A stretch of DNA of 64,000 nucleotides from Streptomyces sp. NBC_01142 (lineage in GTDB: Bacteria; Actinomycetota; Actinomycetes; Streptomycetales; Streptomycetaceae). Below the pieces are notes generated by a model. The model saw only the letters and a program-made list of their open reading frames with translations, did not search any database and was not told the DNA's origin. Position numbers and translations under genes: made by a program. Where the stretch lies: assembly GCF_026341125.1 (NCBI RefSeq), contig NZ_JAPEOR010000003.1, positions 1,426,001 to 1,490,000 of the forward strand. Reading direction: 5' to 3'. Numbering within the stretch: position 1 is the stretch's first letter; the number at the start of each line of letters is the position of its first letter. This document shows, one piece after another, positions 35,943 through 45,045 of this stretch.

Positions 35943-36150
35943 TCACCTCTTGACCAGCCGCATCTGCAGGAGCCGCTCGTACCGGCCCAGCTGCTGGGCC
36001 TTGCGGACCACCCACGCCCGCGAGGAATCGACGTACGCCTCGACGTCGCCGAGCGCGTCGGTGGCGAGGTAGTACGTCCGCGTCGCTTCGACCGGGTCAC
36101 CGCCGCAGCGACCTTGCCCCGGTAGTCCCTGCCACAGGCTCGGGAACGCG
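35943..36150 (-). pseudogene. Small coding remnant, probably frameshifted
   Basis: The minus strand reads DPVEATRTYYLATDALGDVE and AWVVRKAQQLGRYERLLQMR to a TGA at 35943. Upstream, a protein-like stretch (CGRDYRGKVAAAVTRS) is in a different frame. It looks like one small gene broken by a frameshift near 36090. Family not recognised. Confidence 0.4.
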
Positions 36151-36344
36151 CCTGGACCGTGAGGGGGGGTGGAGCCGTCGCAACCGAAGCTCGCTCAGGA
36201 CGCCCTCAGACAACGTCCCCAAGTAACCGAAGGCCGCCGGAGGTTGCTGCGAACGATGAATCAGGGTTCGCGCAGTCGTCGACGTCCTCCGACTGCACCT
36301 TCCAGATTCCTGCCCCTCCTGACCTGGTCGATCCGCACGTCACG

Positions 36345-36848
36345 TCAGGCGCTGACGTCCGGACGTTCGGGAGCGGAGATCGTGAGGAGTCGGGCTGCGG
36401 CGGCTTCGAGATCAGCGCGGGGGACCGGCTGACACTCGAGTGGCGCGCACACCTCGAAGGCGATGCCTTGCCTAGGCGTCTCGCCCGACGGGAGTACCTG
36501 CAGGTACTCGGGCCCACCGGCTTCTTCACGGCCCATCAAGATCTCGATAGTGAGCCGGGTACCGTCCGCGATCTGCCGTGATCTGCACTGTGGCTCGCCG
36601 TGAACCAGTATGAACTCCTTCTCGTACTGGACCTCGGGCGGGGGCGTCAGCAGCCACTGGGCGAACGCGGCGGCCCGGGGCGCGCCGCCGCGCAGTGTCA
36701 CGCGTCCGATGAAGTACGCGTCGAACCACCAGGTTCCGTCCGGGGCCTTGCCGACCGCCAGCCACAGGTCGTCAATGGACATGCCGGGGTAGCGGATGCC
36801 GCGCCAGCCGAGCCGAAATCCCGACTCATCGTGCTGACCGAGCGTCAT
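36345..36848 (-). CDS. Protein of unknown function
   Basis: 167 residues from GTG/ATG 36848 (MTLGQHDESGFRLGWRGIRY). Aromatic-rich strands (IDDLWLAVGKAPDGTWWFDA, YFIGRVTL) suggest a compact beta protein; there are two or three Cys and no signal peptide. It lies 75 bases downstream of the IclR-like gene in the same direction and may be the last gene of that unit. I do not recognise the family. Confidence 0.6.
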   Translation of the reverse strand: MTLGQHDESGFRLGWRGIRYPGMSIDDLWLAVGKAPDGTWWFDAYFIGRVTLRGGAPRAAAFAQWLLTPPPEVQYEKEFILVHGEPQCRSRQIADGTRLTIEILMGREEAGGPEYLQVLPSGETPRQGIAFEVCAPLECQPVPRADLEAAAARLLTISAPERPDVSA

Positions 36849-36922
36849 CGAGCCTTCTTTCTACGCGGGATCCGAACTGTCATTGTTCCGGGAGGACAAG
36901 CCAGATGGAAGTCCCCGAATGT

Positions 36923-38671
36923 TCATGCGTGAAACGGCCGTCGGGCTTCGAGCGCCTCCAGCTGCCATTCCTGCTCGCCGGGGGTGCCGGTGGGCGGCAG
37001 CAGGACTACGGCCTGATTGCCGGCGGTCGTGTCGTCGGTGAGGAGATGGGCGAGCAAGATGCCAGTCGCACGCCCACTGAGTGAGCGGGCCGCGCTGATG
37101 AGCCGCGGATGCTGGTTGGCTGGCAGGGACAGGGCGATGCTCGAGGCCCTGCCGGGCAGGCCGAGGGAGTAGGCGACGCAAACCTCCGTGCGGGAGTATT
37201 CCAGAAGATCGAACTGGGCAGCATGGGGCCCGTGTCCGTCGAGTTCCTCGACCAGGGCACGGGGGTTGGTGATGGTGCGCTCGGTGAGCTGAATCGAGGG
37301 ATAGCGGGCCAGGTGATCCATCCGGGAGTCGAAGTCGAGCTGGGCGAGAAGGCTCTTGCCGACGGCGCTGGCATGGCCGGTGTCCGTGAACGGCGCCCAC
37401 TCGTCGACTGGGGGAGCCGTGGAGCTGTGTGCTGCCTCGTGAATGTGGATCTCTCCGCTGGTGTAGCTGCTGAGGTAGATCGCGGCGTCGAGATCATCGC
37501 GTAGGTCGGCAAGGGTTCTCTGGAGCAAGTCACGGTCCGCGCCGGTGGCCAGCTTCATGAGCGGCCCCGGGTGGTGGGTGCCGCGGATGGTGTCGACGAG
37601 TTGCTGAGCGCGCAGCCACTCCAGCAGCCTGACGGTGGAGTTCATCGACATCTGTCCTCGCTGCGCGAGTGTGCGGGTGTCGATACCGCCCGCCTCGTGG
37701 ATGAGGTGGAGAAGGTCTCTGGCTCGTTGCGTAGCCTGCCACTTCCCCGGAATCGGCGTTGGAGTGGGACAGCGCCGTGCCATGTCAGTGAGCACCGCTG
37801 GCCTCAGGGCATGCGCAGACCACCACGGTTCCTCCCTGGCCTGACTGCCGGCGTCGGCGGACAAGGCAGACGAGCTTGCAGCGTCGAGGCGCAGATCCGG
37901 AAGGACGAGTGCGGGGATGGATCCCTCAGGAGCCAGGAAGGCGGACAGCCGGCGGCGGTCACGGTCGGCGTGCCCCCGTGGCAGCCCCGGACGCCTGGGG
38001 CTGTACTCGGTCGGCACTGGGGGAGCGGGAACCAGAAACAGTTGTGGCTGTCCCTCCTCAAAGGCACCGGCAGTGCCTGTCGTGGCAGCGTTCTCGGACA
38101 GGTATGGCCCCCCGGCGCCGTCGGAGACCCCGTCATCCGGAACCAGTATCTTCTCAGGGATGCCCAGACGAACGCGGGCCTCCTCGAAGTACTGGACATC
38201 CTCGAGCATGACGGCGCCGGCTTGCGGGTCCGGACGGCGGTGGCCGAGGGCACGCAGCAGACGGGACGCGTCACCATGCCCGAGACGCGCCGCCTCCGCG
38301 ACCAGGAACTGCGCCTCGTGCGTCCAGTCTTCTCCCGCCCGCAGAGCCACGACGACCAGGCGGAACAACGCCCCCGGGTGTCCACAGGACGCAGCCTCCC
38401 CCAACCAGTCCGCTGCATCCAGCAGTTCATTGCGGCCCAGCGCTTTCGAACCCAGCCGATACAGCGAGTTCGCCCGCTGCCGCTGAGTGCGGTCCGGCTC
38501 GAGAGTCTCGCCCAGCACACCGAAGTCCCCGTCCGGGCGATCCCAGAAATCGGGCGGCCCGGACAGTGCGCTCATCAGCTTCACGAGCCCGACAGGAGTC
38601 ACCGGCGCCCGGCGATTGCCACTGTCCTCGTTGAAGCGGCTCACACCCGTCACCTGTCCTTCTTCAAGCAT
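36923..38671 (-). CDS. Sel1/TPR-like and IclR-type fusion regulator
   Basis: 582 residues. The N-terminal part (about 65-150) has helical repeats resembling Sel1/TPR units (GSKALGRNELLDAADWLGEA, then AEAARLGHGDASRLLRALG). A Pro-rich linker follows. A winged HTH lies near 315-370 (IHEAGGIDTRTLAQRGQMS, STVRLLEWLRAQQLVD). An IclR-type effector domain covers about 375-560 (AVGKSLLAQLDFDSRMDHLA, TERTITNPRALVEELD, VAYSLGLPGRASSIALSLP). The start overlaps the sigma-factor gene by 22 bases; GTG 38653 with a GTGA overlap is an alternative. An unusual fusion encoded with a sigma factor. Confidence 0.82.
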   Translation of the reverse strand: MLEEGQVTGVSRFNEDSGNRRAPVTPVGLVKLMSALSGPPDFWDRPDGDFGVLGETLEPDRTQRQRANSLYRLGSKALGRNELLDAADWLGEAASCGHPGALFRLVVVALRAGEDWTHEAQFLVAEAARLGHGDASRLLRALGHRRPDPQAGAVMLEDVQYFEEARVRLGIPEKILVPDDGVSDGAGGPYLSENAATTGTAGAFEEGQPQLFLVPAPPVPTEYSPRRPGLPRGHADRDRRRLSAFLAPEGSIPALVLPDLRLDAASSSALSADAGSQAREEPWWSAHALRPAVLTDMARRCPTPTPIPGKWQATQRARDLLHLIHEAGGIDTRTLAQRGQMSMNSTVRLLEWLRAQQLVDTIRGTHHPGPLMKLATGADRDLLQRTLADLRDDLDAAIYLSSYTSGEIHIHEAAHSSTAPPVDEWAPFTDTGHASAVGKSLLAQLDFDSRMDHLARYPSIQLTERTITNPRALVEELDGHGPHAAQFDLLEYSRTEVCVAYSLGLPGRASSIALSLPANQHPRLISAARSLSGRATGILLAHLLTDDTTAGNQAVVLLPPTGTPGEQEWQLEALEARRPFHA

Positions 38672-39252
38672 CGTGTTCTGTTCCGATGCTGATCCCTGAT
38701 GAACTTGACCAGCACAGTCCGCAGCTCCACCACCGCCTTGTGTCGCTCCCGGTGAACTCGGTCGGCGCGAACGCCGAGAGCGGCTGCTATCTCGATATCC
38801 GTCAGCCCGTGGCTCTGCAGCCGGACAACCTGCCGACGCATGCTCCCAGGCATGGCCTCGATGGCCGGCAGGACCAAGTCCTCCAGCAGATCGACCTCAT
38901 TCGCCACCGAATCGAGCCTCTGCTCCGGGGCCGACGAGCGCAGGACGTCTTCGGCGAGCTCAAGACGCCGCTCGCCGCGCAACCGGTCGCGGGCCAGATT
39001 CCACGCAGCGGTCTTCAGGTAGGCCCGAACATTGACACATTCCTCAAGATCACCGGCCTGGAACCGGCGCGCCACACTGAGAAACGCCTCCTGGGCGACG
39101 TCCTGACAAGCATGGAGAGACAGTTTCTTGTCCGTCCTCCTCCGCAGCGAAGGAGGCTCATGAGCCATGAACGCCTCGTAGCAGTCGACCAGTTCTTGGC
39201 CCACATTGCCTTCGGCGGCGACTCTGCTCGTGCGAGCTTCACCACCTACCAC
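38650..39252 (-). CDS. Sigma-70-like (ECF-type) sigma factor
   Basis: 200 residues from GTG 39252, overlapping the upstream small gene by 7 bases. Region 2 is visible (ACQDVAQEAFLSVARRFQA, then VRAYLKTAAWNLARDRLRG). Region 4 follows (LPAIEAMPGSMRRQVVRLQS, GLTDIEIAAALGVRADRVHRE). No anti-sigma gene is recognisable, though the small membrane protein upstream is a candidate. It is cotranscribed with the IclR-type fusion. Confidence 0.88.
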   Translation of the reverse strand: MVGGEARTSRVAAEGNVGQELVDCYEAFMAHEPPSLRRRTDKKLSLHACQDVAQEAFLSVARRFQAGDLEECVNVRAYLKTAAWNLARDRLRGERRLELAEDVLRSSAPEQRLDSVANEVDLLEDLVLPAIEAMPGSMRRQVVRLQSHGLTDIEIAAALGVRADRVHRERHKAVVELRTVLVKFIRDQHRNRTRCLKKDR

Positions 39253-39542
39253 GGGGCGCGCTCCTTCGCGGTCGACTGGGCGACAGCGGCGGGTCCCTTC
39301 ACCACACTGATGGTGACGATGTCACCCTGCGCCGGGGTGATGGCGATCCGAACCGACACGCCCGTGCGCTCTTCAGAGTCCGACGACTCCTGAGTCTGCT
39401 GCCCGTCACCTGCAGGGATGTGCCGAGCTCGCTGGGAGATCCTCCGCCGTTCCAGGTACACAGGAACCAGCGCGGCAAGCAGGGGAGCTGTCCCGCTCAC
39501 CATGACCGAGGCGAGCCCGGCCCACTCGAAGGACGGCGTCAT
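39246..39542 (-). CDS. Small membrane protein upstream of the sigma factor
   Basis: 98 residues from ATG 39542. One hydrophobic segment near the N-terminus (GLASVMVSGTAPLLAALVPV) is followed by a basic stretch (YLERRRISQRARH) and a soluble tail. The stop overlaps the sigma GTG. It may tether or sense for the sigma factor, but no anti-sigma motif is visible. No family recognised. Confidence 0.65.
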   Translation of the reverse strand: MTPSFEWAGLASVMVSGTAPLLAALVPVYLERRRISQRARHIPAGDGQQTQESSDSEERTGVSVRIAITPAQGDIVTISVVKGPAAVAQSTAKERAPW

Positions 39543-39981
39543 TTTGAGTCGATCTCCATCTGTTCCCGTTGGACGCGGATCGCGCCCTCACCGTCTAGAC
39601 GGCTGACGGCGGCGAGTTCTCCCTCCGAGATCGCAATCAATCAAAAACTGACCATGCTGGATCGAACATGAACGCTGTGGGTCCGCCAGCCGGTGCGACG
39701 ACGCCGACCGAAGGAGCGCGGGTCCCATGGACTTGAGGATCAAGGGCTGGCTCAGTGGGCAGGTCGAGAGGGGAGCCGCCCGCGTGCTGACTGATGAGGA
39801 GGCCCTGGCTGCCATATGTCGGGACCTGCTGGACCGAGGCGAGACAACTGGCACGCTGGATCATCCGAGTGCCATCAACCGGCCCTGCCCTGCTGTTCCG
39901 CGGCCCGCTCGGCAGCCGTTGTGCCGTCGCGGCACCAACGCGGGTGGCCGTGTCGTGCCGTCTTCGCCGTGCGGGTGTGGG
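39543..39981. other. Gap with one possible gene start, otherwise empty
   Basis: An ATG at 39727, with gaaggag 14 bases upstream, starts a protein-like stretch (MDLRIKGWLSGQVERGAARV, then EEALAAICRDLLDRGE) for about 50 codons. After that the frame becomes low-complexity. It may be a truncated gene. The promoter of the leftward sigma operon should lie near 39550-39650. Confidence 0.35.
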
Positions 39982-40487
39982 TCAGGTGGGCAGGGTGATG
40001 CCGAGGGCGGCGGCGCGGGCCTGGACGGCAGTCACGCTCTCGCCGCCGCGGAGCCGGCGGCTCGCGTACTGGCCGTCAAGCATGATGTCCATGGCGGCCA
40101 GGCCGACGCCCAGGCGGCGGCAGGTCGCGGCGAGGCCGGTGCCGTCCGCTCCCAGGGCCCGGATCCACGCTTCGGTCTCCTGCGGCCACGTGCCAAGGCG
40201 TGCCCACGCGGCGGCCTGCGCCCGCAGGACGGACGTCCGGGTGCGCGGCGACCCGGCCCGAAGGGCACGGAGGATGTGGTCCTGCAAATCTCTGCGGTCG
40301 TGCTGACGGCTCCGGCGCGTCGGCCGTGCCGGTGCCGGTGTACGCCGTCGCACGTCTGCCAGGCGGCGGCGAGGTCAAGCCCTTCGTGGGCGGCGACGGC
40401 TTCGGCACCGGCTGGCCGCGGCCGCACGGCGGGGGCGAGGAAGTCGTAAATGGCCTGCAGTTCGGGGTCGTGGAGGCGTGCGGGCAT
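39982..40487 (-). pseudogene. Unknown gene with a frameshift
   Basis: From ATG 40487 the frame reads MPARLHDPELQAIYDFLAPA and AHEGLDLAAAWQTCDG. The sensible continuation (DLQDHILRALRAGSPRTRTS, RLGVGLAAMDIMLDGQYASR) is in another frame and ends at 39982. A shift near 40350 would join them into one protein of about 168 residues. Either a real mutation or a sequencing error. No family recognised. Confidence 0.5.
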
Positions 40488-40733
40488 GGCTGTCTCCAAC
40501 CTGGAACGGGGAAGAGGGCATGCGAAAGGCCCCTGCGGCTCGGCGACGGGGCCTTCGTGGGACTCGGCCGGGGGCGTGCCTCCCGGAACGACGAAGGGGC
40601 GGCCGACGGTTGCCCCTGGAAACAGAGCAGGCACGCAACCCGCTCAACAGCGGTCAGCATAGCCGGAATTCAGTTCGCATAAGGCCGGATCGCTGCAATC
40701 TGCCGGCCACGGCCGCGCATCCCGTGCCGTCGC

Positions 40734-41234
40734 TCACTGCAGGGGGAGAGCGTGGTACTCCGGTTCGGGCGGGCCGAAGGCCAGCCCGTTCTCGTCGAGC
40801 GCGTTGTGGACTGTGACCCGGCCGTGCGCGAGGACGATGCTCACCGCGACCATGCCGCGTGCCATGTCTCGCCCGCGCCATTCCAGCAGCTCGACCGCCG
40901 AGACCGACTCGCCCGGCCCGGCAACGAGGTTGTTGCGCCAGCGCAGCGTGAAGCCCGTCCAGGTGAAAGGGTTTGTGTCAGGGGTGACCGTGTGCCACGT
41001 CAGGGAGAGGTCGTCGAACTTCCGGTGCTGGATCTCCAGCTGCTCGCCCTCGAAGTCGAGCAGGACCGGCGCGTCGGCGAACCACTCGTCGTCGTCGACG
41101 TCCCAGAGCAGCCAGGCGTGCGTCAGGGTCCGCCCGGTGAGACGGGCCAGGCGCTCGCCGTGCACAGCAGCGGCATCGCGACCCGGCTGCCAGAGGGGCC
41201 GGTAGTCCCGGATGCCGAAGTAGTCGTCGCCCAC
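40734..41234 (-). CDS. Protein of unknown function
   Basis: 166 residues from GTG 41234, chosen because aagggg lies 8 bases upstream and the sequence before it is low-complexity. Strand-rich sequence (THAWLLWDVDDDEWFADAPV, LTWHTVTPDTNPFTWTGFTL, HGRVTVHNALDENGLAFG). No signal peptide or membrane segment. No family recognised. Confidence 0.6.
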   Translation of the reverse strand: MGDDYFGIRDYRPLWQPGRDAAAVHGERLARLTGRTLTHAWLLWDVDDDEWFADAPVLLDFEGEQLEIQHRKFDDLSLTWHTVTPDTNPFTWTGFTLRWRNNLVAGPGESVSAVELLEWRGRDMARGMVAVSIVLAHGRVTVHNALDENGLAFGPPEPEYHALPLQ

Positions 41235-41417
41235 GATCGGACGCCCCTTGCTGTCGGTCGAACGGTGAGGGTCGCCGCCCCCGGCACGGGAGGGGCGCAC
41301 TCACCGTACTGTCCGGCGACCCGCCCTTGGGGGGCCGGGTTCGCGTCCTGGATGCCGAACTCGCCGCCCGGCCCGATGCCATGGGCCCCGGCGTCGGCCG
41401 GTGCCCGGTCTACGTGG

Positions 41418-41912
41418 TCACCTGGCCGGTGGGCGGCGCGGCGGCGGGGACTGCGAGGGACAACAGGGCGTGGGCCTTCCCGCTTCCCAGGCTAGCGGGC
41501 CAGCCGGGGCCGGATCCGAGGGGCCCGGTGGCGCGGTGCTGCCCTGTGCGAGGAGGTGGTGGAAGTGACGGGCCTGTTCCTCGCGTTGCTGCCGGGCGTA
41601 CCAGTCGTCCTGGCGCCGCCGGTTGTCGGCGTCCTCGCTGCTGCGGGCGTCGTCCGGTCCGGGAGTGCTGGCCTGCCGGCTCTGGAGGATCAGGAGGATC
41701 CTCTCGGACAGACCGTTCTGGCGAACCCGCCGGGCAGTCTCAGGCCGAGGTTGGCCCGCTGCGCGGGGGAAAGCCTGGTCAAATCGCAGCGAGTGAAGGG
41801 GCGTTCCGCGGCGGGAGGTTGGTGTTCCGTCGTCCGGTCTCGGTACCGGAGGACCTGTGTGAGGCGCTGGCTCCGGTTGCACGGCTGTGGCGCAGATCTC
41901 CCGGTCGAGCAC
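41418..41912 (-). CDS. Doubtful small gene
   Basis: 164 codons open. The central part (SERILLILQSRQASTPGPDD, RRRQDDWYARQQREEQARHF) looks protein-like and helical. The ends are Pro/Arg-rich, and there is no good ribosome binding site. It could be real but degenerate. Confidence 0.3.
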   Translation of the reverse strand: MLDREICATAVQPEPAPHTGPPVPRPDDGTPTSRRGTPLHSLRFDQAFPRAAGQPRPETARRVRQNGLSERILLILQSRQASTPGPDDARSSEDADNRRRQDDWYARQQREEQARHFHHLLAQGSTAPPGPSDPAPAGPLAWEAGRPTPCCPSQSPPPRRPPAR

Positions 41913-42044
41913 GCGGACGTGGCTGGCAAACCTCGCGCAGGGCGAGGTCGGGCGGCTGCGGGGGCTAGGCCGTGTGTCGGAAGTGGGTCTTTCACGTCAG
42001 CTCAACTGAGGTGCCGTCGAACGAAAGGCGCTGTTCCGATGACG

Positions 42045-42186
42045 CATCACGTGGAGTGCGTCGCCATCCTTGAACCGGCCGCGAAGGGCTCCTGACCTGC
42101 GGTTTTGTGCGTGCGCATTATGTGCGGTGTGGGCGTTACGCGCGATATCTTGACGCTGAAATGACGCTCGTTCTGACGGGATGTCA
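42045..42186 (-). repeat. Conserved small element, copy A, with a 23-residue ORF
   Basis: This stretch is strongly similar to 62838-62999. On the minus strand both copies hold an ORF of exactly 24 codons from ATG to TGA (here 42118-42047, MRTHKTAGQEPFAAGS then RMATHST). The region upstream of the ATG (42119-42186) is conserved even better. It contains plus-strand tgacgct-type repeats starting at 42151, 42162 and 42174, about one helical turn apart. It may be a small peptide gene with its control region or a small mobile repeat. No known family assigned. Confidence 0.6.
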
Positions 42187-42242
42187 CCTGACTTACTGTG
42201 CAGGTCGTGCCGGGTGGAGGGCGCGTGCCCGCGGGCTGTCTG

Positions 42243-42279
42243 TGCAGGAACTCGAAGGAAACTAGGCCGAGTTCCTGCA
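42243..42279 (-). terminator. 12-bp hairpin after the truncated gene
   Basis: tgcaggaactcg (42243-42254) pairs with cgagttcctgca (42268-42279). It lies 41 bases past the stop of the leftward gene at 42320. Confidence 0.65.
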
Positions 42280-42319
42280 TGCCGTAGTTCGGCGGGTCGG
42301 ACGTTGGCGGAGCGGGCGC

Positions 42320-43640
42320 TCAATAGGTCGGTCCGTAAGGGCTCCAGTGCCCGAGGAAGGGCCTTAGGTCGTCGGCTCGCGGCTCTGGAACGTCGGGCAA
42401 CCGGGGTGGTGAGCTCAGCGGGTCGAGGCGCTCGACTGTGGCCGCTGCCCAGCAGATCCATGCTTCGGCGTCGGTTCTGACCTGCCCCGGCGGCATGGCC
42501 TCGACTCGCGCGCGCACGGCGCTCACGTACTCCGTCAGCCGAGTGGCGTGGCGCCAAGCCGCTTCCTGCGCTTCGAAGTGCCTGACGCGGTACGCCTCCG
42601 CGTACCGGATGCGGGCTTCTTCCATGGCGGCTTCCCAGCGGATGCGCTTCTGACGTGCCGCTTCGGCCTCGTCCTGGCGTCTGCGTTCGGCGGCTTCGCC
42701 GCGGAGCGTGACCTCTTGGGCGATCTCGGCGAGCTGCTCTTCGAGGGAGCGGCCCGGGGCGTCGGCCCATTCGCTCGCCCGGTGCGGCTGGCCGCCGCTG
42801 AGGACGAAGCGGAGCCGCTCGGACGGGGTGTAGTCGTAGCGGGGGATCCTGACCCAGGAGTCCTTCTTGGTCGCGGCGAGTTCCTTCTCGGTGGCGACGT
42901 GCTCGGCCCGGTCCTGTTCCTGGAGGAGAAGGAACCCCACGGTCTGGCCCTGTGCGGTCAGGGTGAAATGGGGAGATGCCCTGCGGCGGCGATGAGACGG
43001 GGGAGCGAAGCCGGGCCGTCCAGCAGAAGTGGAATGTCCTATGGCCTCGGCAGCGGTGATGAGCGCCTGGATGAGCCGGAGGGCACGTCCTTGGACGGGC
43101 TTCGTGAGGCCCAGCGGTTGGGTTTCGCTCTGCATGGCCTGTACCACGGTGTGCGGATGCGCGAGCCGCGCTGGCACAGGGACGGGTTCGAGGACGGCAA
43201 GGCGCCAGGCGGGGATGTCGACGAGCTTGATCTCGTACCCGCCACGGCACCAACCCCCGTATAGCTCCTTCGTCTCCGGGACCCTTCCGGACCTACGTGC
43301 CGCGGCGACGCGGGACGGCCACTTCTCCAAGTCCGGGCCGCTGCCGCTCTTGACGATCCTGCCGCCGGCGTCCGCAAGCTCCTGCAGCAGCTGTTCCGTG
43401 AACGTCATACGAGGCTGTGATGGAGGGCTTGACGTCCGCCCGGTGGCCGGAGTTTCGTGCGCTCGGGGGGACCGGGGTCGTGGAGCGGTGGCCTGGGTCT
43501 TGGGCGGGCGTGACCCGCGGGGAGGGTACGTGCCGTGCGCCAGGTAGTGCTGGCCTGCACTCGTCAGGGCGACGCTCCACTGCCCGGCCTTCCGGGAGAC
43601 CGTGACCAGGCCCCGGTTCTGCAGTGCCTGAGAGGTGGTC
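42320..43640 (-). pseudogene. Unknown Streptomyces protein, 5' end removed by IS701-type insertion
   Basis: The frame from ATG 43408 (MTFTEQLLQELADAGGRI) gives 362 residues. However, it stays open upstream to the IS boundary, reading TSQALQNRGLVTVSRKAGQW and ALTSAGQHYLAHGTYPP, a winged-helix-like segment that should belong to the same protein. The gene therefore lost its start when the IS elements at 43645-45896 entered. A long charged helical part lies in the C-terminal half (EAERRRQDEAEAARQKR-like, RYAEAYRVRHFEAQEAAWRH). A shorter product from 43408 may still be made. Family unknown to me. Confidence 0.6.
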
Positions 43641-43644
43641 TTAG

Positions 43645-45042
43645 TACTGCAACGGTCTTTGCTCTGATGGTTTGTTGGCTTCTGGTGGTGTGTGGCCGCG
43701 TCGTTTGTAGTGGCTGATGCGGGCTTGGTGTTGTCGTCTGCGGCGCCAGTGTGACCAGTGCAGGACGTGGTCGGTGCTTGGGCGGGGTCGAGTGAGGCGG
43801 GTGATCAGGCGTCTGAGTTCGGGGAGGGTCAGGGGTATGAGCTGGGAGGATCCGTTTCTGCTTTCCCGGTGTCGAGTTCACGGGCCCGCAGGACGGTGAG
43901 GCAGGCGTGTGCGGCCATGGCCAGGGTGATGTGGCGGTGCCAGCCGTCGTAGCGGCGGACCTGGTAGTCGTCCAGGCCGCACTCCTGCTTCGCGGTCTGG
44001 AAGCACTCCTCGACCGCCCACCGGCTGCCCGCGATGCGGATCAGCTCGTCGAGTGTGGTGTCGGCCGGGCAGTAGGCGATGTAGTAGGAGATCTCCTCGG
44101 GCCGGCGGACACTTCGGCGGGCGATCACCCAGTGACGACGGTCCTCGCGGTGCCAGGGACGGACCTCGACCCTCGCCCAGTCGTAGACCCTCGGGCCGTG
44201 GGCGCCGTTGCCGCAGGAACGGCGCTTCCACTTCTGCCGGGACAGCCCGGGAAACAGATCGTGAACGGGGTGGTCCATGGCCCAGCGGGTGACGACGGTG
44301 TCATGCCGGGTGGTGGCCATCACGTGGAAGACATCCGCCCGCTCCAGCTCAGAACGCCAGCCCTTGGAGAAGCCGTAGGCGGCGTCGGCGGTCACCCACC
44401 GGAACGGGATCCGGTCCGTGATCGCCCGGCGGACCATGGCCTTGGCCATCACCACTTTCGTCTCGAAGGCGACCGTGTCGTCGATGCCCGCGGCCCGGCA
44501 CCGGTCGCGGTCATCGGTCCATGAGGTGGGCAGATAGAGGCGGCGGTCGATCAATGTGCGGCCGCGTCCGCCGGCATAGGCGAGGAAGACCCCGATCTGG
44601 GAGTTCTCCGTCCGGCCGGCGGTTCCGGAGTATTGGCGCTGGACCCCGGCCGAGCGGATGCCCTTCTTCAGGAACCCGGTGTCGTCCACGATCAGCACCG
44701 CATCCGGATCGCCGAGGTGCTCGACGACGTAGTCCCGCACGTCGTCCAGGACTTCGTCCGCGCTCCAGTCGATCCGGTTCAGCAGCCGGTGGATCCGGTC
44801 CGGGCCGCCATGCCCGGCCTCCTCGGCAAGCGTCCAGCCGTTCTTCCGCTCCAGCGGAGCTATCAGCCCCCGCATATAGGCGAGAGCCGACTCCCGCGGC
44901 TCCGACCTGGAGAAACGGTGCACGAACCGCTCGTGCAAGGCCTTCAGTTCACCGGCCCACGACCGGGCATCAGCAAGTTCCCCACCCATGACCTGATAAA
45001 CGACCGACCTGCCCAACCGTCACGGCAAGCACCGTTGCAGTA
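43645..45042 (-). mobile_element. IS701-family element (1398 bp)
   Basis: Ends tactgcaacggt and accgttgcagta are inverted repeats. The 4-base duplication ttag flanks it (43641-43644 and 45043-45046) and fits the YTAR target preference of IS701-type elements. The right-hand ttag is made of the target duplication (tta) plus the first base of the adjacent IS5-type element, so this element jumped into that junction. Confidence 0.85.
43829..44989 (-). CDS. IS701-family transposase
   Basis: 386 residues from ATG 44989; a TTG at 45016 is the alternative. The DDE-type features are visible: AVLIVDDTGFLKKG (first Asp), WVTADAAYGFSKGW (second), and ISYYIAYCPADTTLDELIR then SRWAVEECFQTAKQECGLDD (Glu region), with HRHITLAMAAHACL at the end. 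These match IS701-type enzymes. It appears intact. Confidence 0.92.
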   Translation of the reverse strand: MGGELADARSWAGELKALHERFVHRFSRSEPRESALAYMRGLIAPLERKNGWTLAEEAGHGGPDRIHRLLNRIDWSADEVLDDVRDYVVEHLGDPDAVLIVDDTGFLKKGIRSAGVQRQYSGTAGRTENSQIGVFLAYAGGRGRTLIDRRLYLPTSWTDDRDRCRAAGIDDTVAFETKVVMAKAMVRRAITDRIPFRWVTADAAYGFSKGWRSELERADVFHVMATTRHDTVVTRWAMDHPVHDLFPGLSRQKWKRRSCGNGAHGPRVYDWARVEVRPWHREDRRHWVIARRSVRRPEEISYYIAYCPADTTLDELIRIAGSRWAVEECFQTAKQECGLDDYQVRRYDGWHRHITLAMAAHACLTVLRARELDTGKAETDPPSSYP

Positions 45043-45045
45043 TTA

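Noticed and set aside
39727..40449. Plus-strand open frame of 240 codons
   Set aside because: Only the first 50 codons look protein-like. The remainder is antisense to a more convincing minus-strand gene and is low-complexity.
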